In this document: positions 59,601-64,000 of the stretch, in pieces
Layout: every line of letters starts with the position of its first letter
How positions within the stretch are numbered: the stretch's first letter is position 1
NCBI RefSeq assembly: GCF_023065955.2
Contig: NW_026623078.1
Coordinates: 9,248,199 to 9,312,198, forward strand
Length of the DNA stretch: 64,000 bases
Direction: 5' to 3'
From: Ursus arctos
Lineage: Eukaryota; Chordata; Mammalia; Carnivora; Ursidae
Translations under genes and position numbers: made by a program
The notes under the pieces: model-generated
Told to the model about the DNA's origin: nothing
Seen by the model: only the letters and a program-made list of their open reading frames with translations
Database searches by the model: none

Positions 59601-61799
59601 CAATTTTCCCTCCATAATTTTTTCTTCAGAAATTTCTTTTTTATTTTTGCTTTCTTATTTCTTTATATAAAGTTTGAAAACCTTGCCTTTGTCCCCTTAT
59701 TTTTTTCCAAATTGTTGCTGTTATTTTACTGTGACTGCATTAACTTTCAATGCTAACTGAGGGAGAATTTGCATTTTTCTTGAGTTATTTACCCCCAAGA
59801 TTAAGTGTGTCTTTCCACGGCTCATGGCCTTATTTGTGTTTCTCACTAGTGTTTCAAACTTTTACTCACAGTGATCTGCATTTGGGGGGGGAGGGTTCTA
59901 TTCATAGCTATTTTATATTACACATCCTCCCATCTCCTCTTCTAATTGCTTGTGTTTGTGTGTTGCAGACTAGTGATTCCTGTATATTAATTTGCTATCT
60001 AGATATGTTATGAACTCTCATGTCATTTATAACAGTTTTTCATTGATTTTTTTAAATTACAAAGTAAATATATCATCTGTAAATAAATTATTATTACCAT
60101 CTACTTTCTGATTTTTATATCTTGTTTCTTCTTCTTAATTTTGTTGGGCAATTCATTCAGAGCAATGTCAAATAAAAATGTCCAATTGAGTTGAATTGCA
60201 CAAGGTGGGGAGGTGACATCTCTCACATCATATTTCTCCAAAACATACCTCTGTCTTGCAGTGCAATGACCTTAGAGAAATGATTGAAAACCCTTGTCTT
60301 GTGTCTGCCTACAACTGCGACATTTCCAATGTTTTTCCATTAAGCATTTTGCTTTGGGATTCATTATGATACAGCCTCTAACAAAAACATGTGTCTGTTC
60401 CTATATTTAAGAGCTCTTTAAAAAAGAATGGATGGTGATGTTTTAAGTGCGTTTTAAATATCTACAGAGTTGAGCATAGACTCATTTTATTTAATTGTAA
60501 ACTGATTCATAATTTTCTTCCCTTGTGATATCATTTTGGAGTCTTGCTTTAAAGTTGGCCCATGTCTTCAAAGAATTTGCAATTTTCTTTTTCTAAGTTC
60601 TGGAAAATTTTAACAGCATTAGCACTATCCATTTCTTAACTGGCATAATTACCTAGCAAATCCACCTGGGAGCACAGCTTTTTAGAAACTGTGAGGTTAT
60701 AAGAGAGCAGCGCTTTGAATGGCTTTTCTCTCAGATATCATCATCATTACTCATTTTATACAGGTTATCAAATTTATTTGAATATAATTGATCTAAATAA
60801 TCACTTGGAATTCTTTTAATCAGCTGTGTTTTTATGATATCCCCATTACATTTCCTATTTTTCAATATTTTATTCTTTTTTTTAATTCACTGTGTGGTAA
60901 ACGTTTACATATTTTGTTGTTTATCAGAAATAACTAACTCGTGGTCTTTTAAAAAATTCTACTCTTTTAAAAAATGATTTTGAATTTATAAATTTTGCGC
61001 TTATATTATCTATCATTTTACTTTCCTTAGATTTATTTCATTGTTCTATTATTTTTTAATTCTTCTGTTGGAGCTTGATTATTTTCATTCCATTTGAAAA
61101 CTGTTAATAACATGAGTGTTTAAGGTTATGAATTTTTCTGACACCTCACCTAAAATCTGGATCCAAAGCTCTGGAATTGAACTGGGGGCACAGGGATGCA
61201 AGAGCACTGGCTGGGGTCTCAAACAGGCCAGGTTTGGCCACATGCCACTAACAAAATCCAAAGACAGAGAAACAAGCCAATGTCTAAGGCTGGATCACAG
61301 TCAGGGTCTTTTCAGCTCAAGAGAGTTCCTATTGAAGGGGAAGTTTGGGATCCCATCAGGGGATGCCTTTCTCACAGGATCTTTTACCTGAGTTAAGAAA
61401 TAAGCTGGAAAGCAGAACTTAATTACAAAGTTTGAGGTCAAAATTGAGGTAGTTGAGTCCTCTTTCAATAGAATATTCTAATTTTGGTTACTTTCAACAT
61501 TGTCTATAATTTTTGTTTGACTTTCCTTCTGACTCAAAAGATATTTAAGACTTTTAACTTTTTAGTTAAAAGAATACTTGCCTATAATTGTTTTATTTTC
61601 CAGTTTTGTCATCGATTCCCAGTTACATTCCATTATTACCAGATAATGTTGTGGATTAATATATCATCATTTTTGTGAACACCTCTATGGATGCTTGTGG
61701 GGGAAAAATGGTTTAACCTTTGTTTTCAAGAATTGTGATTTATCACATTTTTCTGATACTATCACAAGTTTGGCAGCAATACAAGCTTGTGACCTGTAA
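59601..61799. other. AT-rich intergenic DNA, no gene seen
   Basis: Probably more old L1-derived sequence in part (for example ATGGTGATGTTTTAAGTGCG-type text near 60430-60455), but I cannot name it. No splice-supported exon. ORFs up to 91 codons are unsupported. Confidence 0.45.
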
Positions 61800-62268
61800 A
61801 TTTTCATGGGTCAGGAGTTGAGGCAGCTTAGCTGGGTCCTACACCCAGGGTATCACAGGTCTGGCTCTCAGTCCTCTTCCAAACTGATTGTTGGCAGATT
61901 TGGTTCCCCTGGCTGCAGGTCTGAGGGCTTCTCTCTTTTCTCGCAGCACCCTGCACCTGAGCAAGTTGCCTTGAAAGCCTGGGTACTGCCCCCTTGTGGC
62001 GCTGGCAGGAGATCAGGAGATTCAAAACACTCAAGCCCCTGCCCAATGAAGTACCCTCATCTCAGCCCCACCACTAATCACAAGAACACCGCCCCCGCCC
62101 TCCCCCGCCCGTCTCCTTCCCCTGCTCTCTCAAGCCATTTTCCAATCAGCTTGAGCATTTCACCTGTTGGAAAAGCCTCCACTATATAGGCAATAAATCT
62201 TTTCGTACTCTCTTGGTATGTGTGTCATTTTGTGACATGCAAGCCAATTTTGGGTCCCCCTCATTCAG
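61800..62268 (+). repeat. LTR of a second endogenous retrovirus
   Basis: The right part has ACTATATAGGCAATAAATC (TATA-like TATATAG and AATAAA), R-U5-like text CTCTCTTGGTATGTGTGTCA and CCCCCTCATTCA at its end. It is followed at 62282 by TTGGTGCTGTTCGCAGGA, which has the form of a primer-binding site. Its left limit is a guess and a mate LTR was not found. Confidence 0.65.
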
Positions 62269-62557
62269 GTGTTAATAATAATTGGTGCTGTTCGCAGGAT
62301 GCTGAGTCAATGACCACTGCCACCAGGGTCTTCCTGCTCTTGCTCTAGCTAGTAATTAGCCCTGCTGTCCTATGGCAAGCTTGTGACTGGGCTGCGCTCC
62401 ATTTGCTGGGTCCTACCAAGCCTGTGTTGTACATTTAGTTCACTTATACCACAGGTTGCAGGAGTTAATTGGTATTTAGGGACAGGAGTACGGAACTAGG
62501 GCCCTCCTTAAAGTGGCCCTGAGCCATGTTACTTGGTCTGGACTTAACCTGTGCATC

Positions 62558-63042
62558 TGTGATGGTTAATTTTATATGCGACTTGACTGGACCATAGGGT
62601 ATTCATGTTTAAACATTATCTGGTTAAACATTATTCTGAAAAAAACCAAACACATTATTTTGGTAGTGTCTGTGAGGGTGTTTCTGGATGACATTAACAT
62701 TTTAATCTATAGGCTGAGTAAAGAGGAGTGTCGTCGTGCCCCCCCCCCCACTTGTGCATGTGCCTCCTTCAGTTCCTTGAGGGCCTGAATAAAACAAAGG
62801 GACTGAGTAAGAAAGAATTTGACCTTAGTTATTGGTCTTTTCCTGCCTCCAGTCACAGACTCAGACTGGAACTTATACCATCAATTCCCTGGGTTTCCAG
62901 CTTGCCAACTCACTCTGCAGATCTTGGGTCCTCTCACCCTCCATAACCACATGAGCCAATTTCTTACTATAAGCAAGTATCTACATAAAGACAGATAGAT
63001 CTCCTCTTGGTTCTGTTTCTCTGGAGAGCCCTGACTAATGCA
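62558..63042 (+). repeat. MLT2 LTR (ERVL)
   Basis: Starts TGTGATGGTTAATTTTAT and ends CTGACTAATGCA as MLT2 does. In order it holds CTTGACTGGACCATAGGG, GTGTCTGTGAGGGTGTTTC, GATGACATTAACATTTTAAT, CTGAGTAAAGAGGAG, GCCTGAATAAAACAAAGGGA, GCAGATCTTGGGTCC, and TTCTGTTTCTCTGGAGAGCC. Confident match in + orientation. It separates the LTR at 61.8-62.3 kb from the following unassigned DNA. Confidence 0.93.
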
Positions 63043-63913
63043 CTATCTCAGAACGTAGCTTTGACTGACACTGGGCTTAGGGGAGAAACCCTTTAACCTG
63101 TGACCAACTGGTTGTGTGTTTTAGCCAGGTGTTGGCCTCAGTGTACATAGTGACCAGGGAAGTGTCTTCACCCTGTGTGAGATATAGGCCTATCCACTTG
63201 TAAAAATGCAGTCATTGGGTAGTATGCTGAGGTCCAAACTCCTCAGAGCAGTTGACTTACCAAGACCATACTTATTTTGGCTACTGCTGCTGTCCATGCC
63301 TAGATCCTGATCCTTAGGGTCATAGAGGGAAACACCCATGACATCCTGTGGCACAACAAAGGGGTTAACGAAAATCTGACTTAAGCCCAGGGCCCTTCAA
63401 CCCTATAAGGTAGCCATTGTCATGGGGGACACCTTTAACCCTTGTGATACTCATTTGAGGCTCTTTGGATGGAGAAACTTACAAATAGAGCAGAGGAAAA
63501 ATACTCTGAAATATATCCAACCCAACATTTATTAAAACAATCTACTAAGAGAATAAAGAGATACAAGGCCTCTTACTGGCTGCTGCACCTGTATGACATA
63601 GATTCTGAATTAGATTTAGAATGTGCTCTGATGCATCAATGGCAAACCTTGACGACCTTAATTAGTATCAGAGCTCACTTGTAATGTCACTAAATTTAAA
63701 TAAGGTACTCCCTACAATTTTAGGTCTTATAGAAGACCTCTTTAGTGAAAAGGTGATATGACTATGGCTTCTCTAACTAACAGCCCAATTTGACCTGGAA
63801 AGAATAAATGCTGCCTGATAGTGCAAGGTTCCCTAACTTGGTTAAATTCCTAAAAATTACTTGGTAAATCAAGAGCTACTCAATCTCTGAGATTGTCAAG
63901 AAACAGCTGTTGA
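63043..63913. other. Unassigned DNA after MLT2
   Basis: Texture resembles old retroviral internal DNA (TGACACTGGGCTTAGGGG, TCATGGGGGACACC), perhaps the interior of the element at 61.8 kb. I could not confirm a domain. The 71-codon frame at 63469-63684 is not supported by anything else. Confidence 0.35.
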
Positions 63914-64000
63914 GGGGTGCCTGGGTGGCTCAGTTGGTTAAGTGACTGCCTTTGCCTCAGGTCATGATCCTGGAGTCCTGAGATCGAGTCCCACGTCGGG
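63914..64000 (+). mobile_element. can-SINE, cut by the window edge
   Basis: Head GGGGTGCCTGGGTGGCTCAG then GTGACTGCCTTTGCCTCAGG and GAGATCGAGTCCCACGTCGG; the remainder lies outside the window. Confidence 0.93.

Noticed and set aside
61806..62189. 127-codon + strand open frame with a proline-rich end
   Set aside because: It lies in the GC-rich U3-like part of an LTR and has no recognisable domain.

Overview
This is a nuclear genome window from a mammal, almost certainly an arctoid caniform carnivore (bear, seal or weasel side). The evidence is several tRNA-Lys-derived can-SINEs of the head type GGGCGCCTGGGTGGC, with their bounded (A)n tails and target-site duplications (TSDs), carnivore-type LINE-1 copies, and old mammalian repeats (MIR, L2, MER20, MER5A, MLT1, MLT2). 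Most of the window is non-coding. Almost every long open frame is a piece of a transposable element or a chance frame.

The one cellular gene I can support is a small four-exon gene on the + strand at about 32.3-34.7 kb. I read it from splice sites and codon phase, because each exon is too short to stand out as an open frame. It encodes an 85-residue protein beginning [18 protein letters not shown], which I identify as PPDPFL (PPDPF-like, C8orf22 in human). Its intron 1 carries a processed pseudogene of SERF1. Just upstream on the minus strand are two exon-like open blocks with good splice signals that I could not identify.

Layout: 1-14 kb is old intergenic DNA with MIR, MER20, L2, an old L1 fragment interrupted by a retrocopied mRNA 3' end, and two local tandem duplications. 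14-17 kb holds an MLT1 LTR, two can-SINEs and unresolved old repeat-like DNA. 22.4-24.2 kb is an L1 copy with a 5' inversion (twin priming). 24.4-30.6 kb holds a short truncated L1 and a full-length but mutated L1 (L1-A), both with clear TSDs. 31-35 kb is the PPDPFL locus. 40 kb has a solo-LTR-like element. 43.2-49.4 kb is a second near full-length mutated L1 (L1-B), same orientation as L1-A, with a can-SINE inside its ORF2. 51.3-59.6 kb is an ancient antisense L1 into which an endogenous retrovirus (LTR, decayed internal pol, polypurine tract, LTR) inserted, and which later took two can-SINEs. 61.8-63.0 kb has another LTR with a primer-binding-like site, then an MLT2 LTR. The window ends inside a can-SINE.

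PPDPFL lies between two similar L1s in direct orientation about 18.5 kb apart, so the locus is a candidate for recurrent deletion or duplication. Both L1s also carry the same in-frame stop in ORF2. Repeat family names come from memory of consensus sequences. Divergence, exact boundaries of old repeats and expression were not measured.
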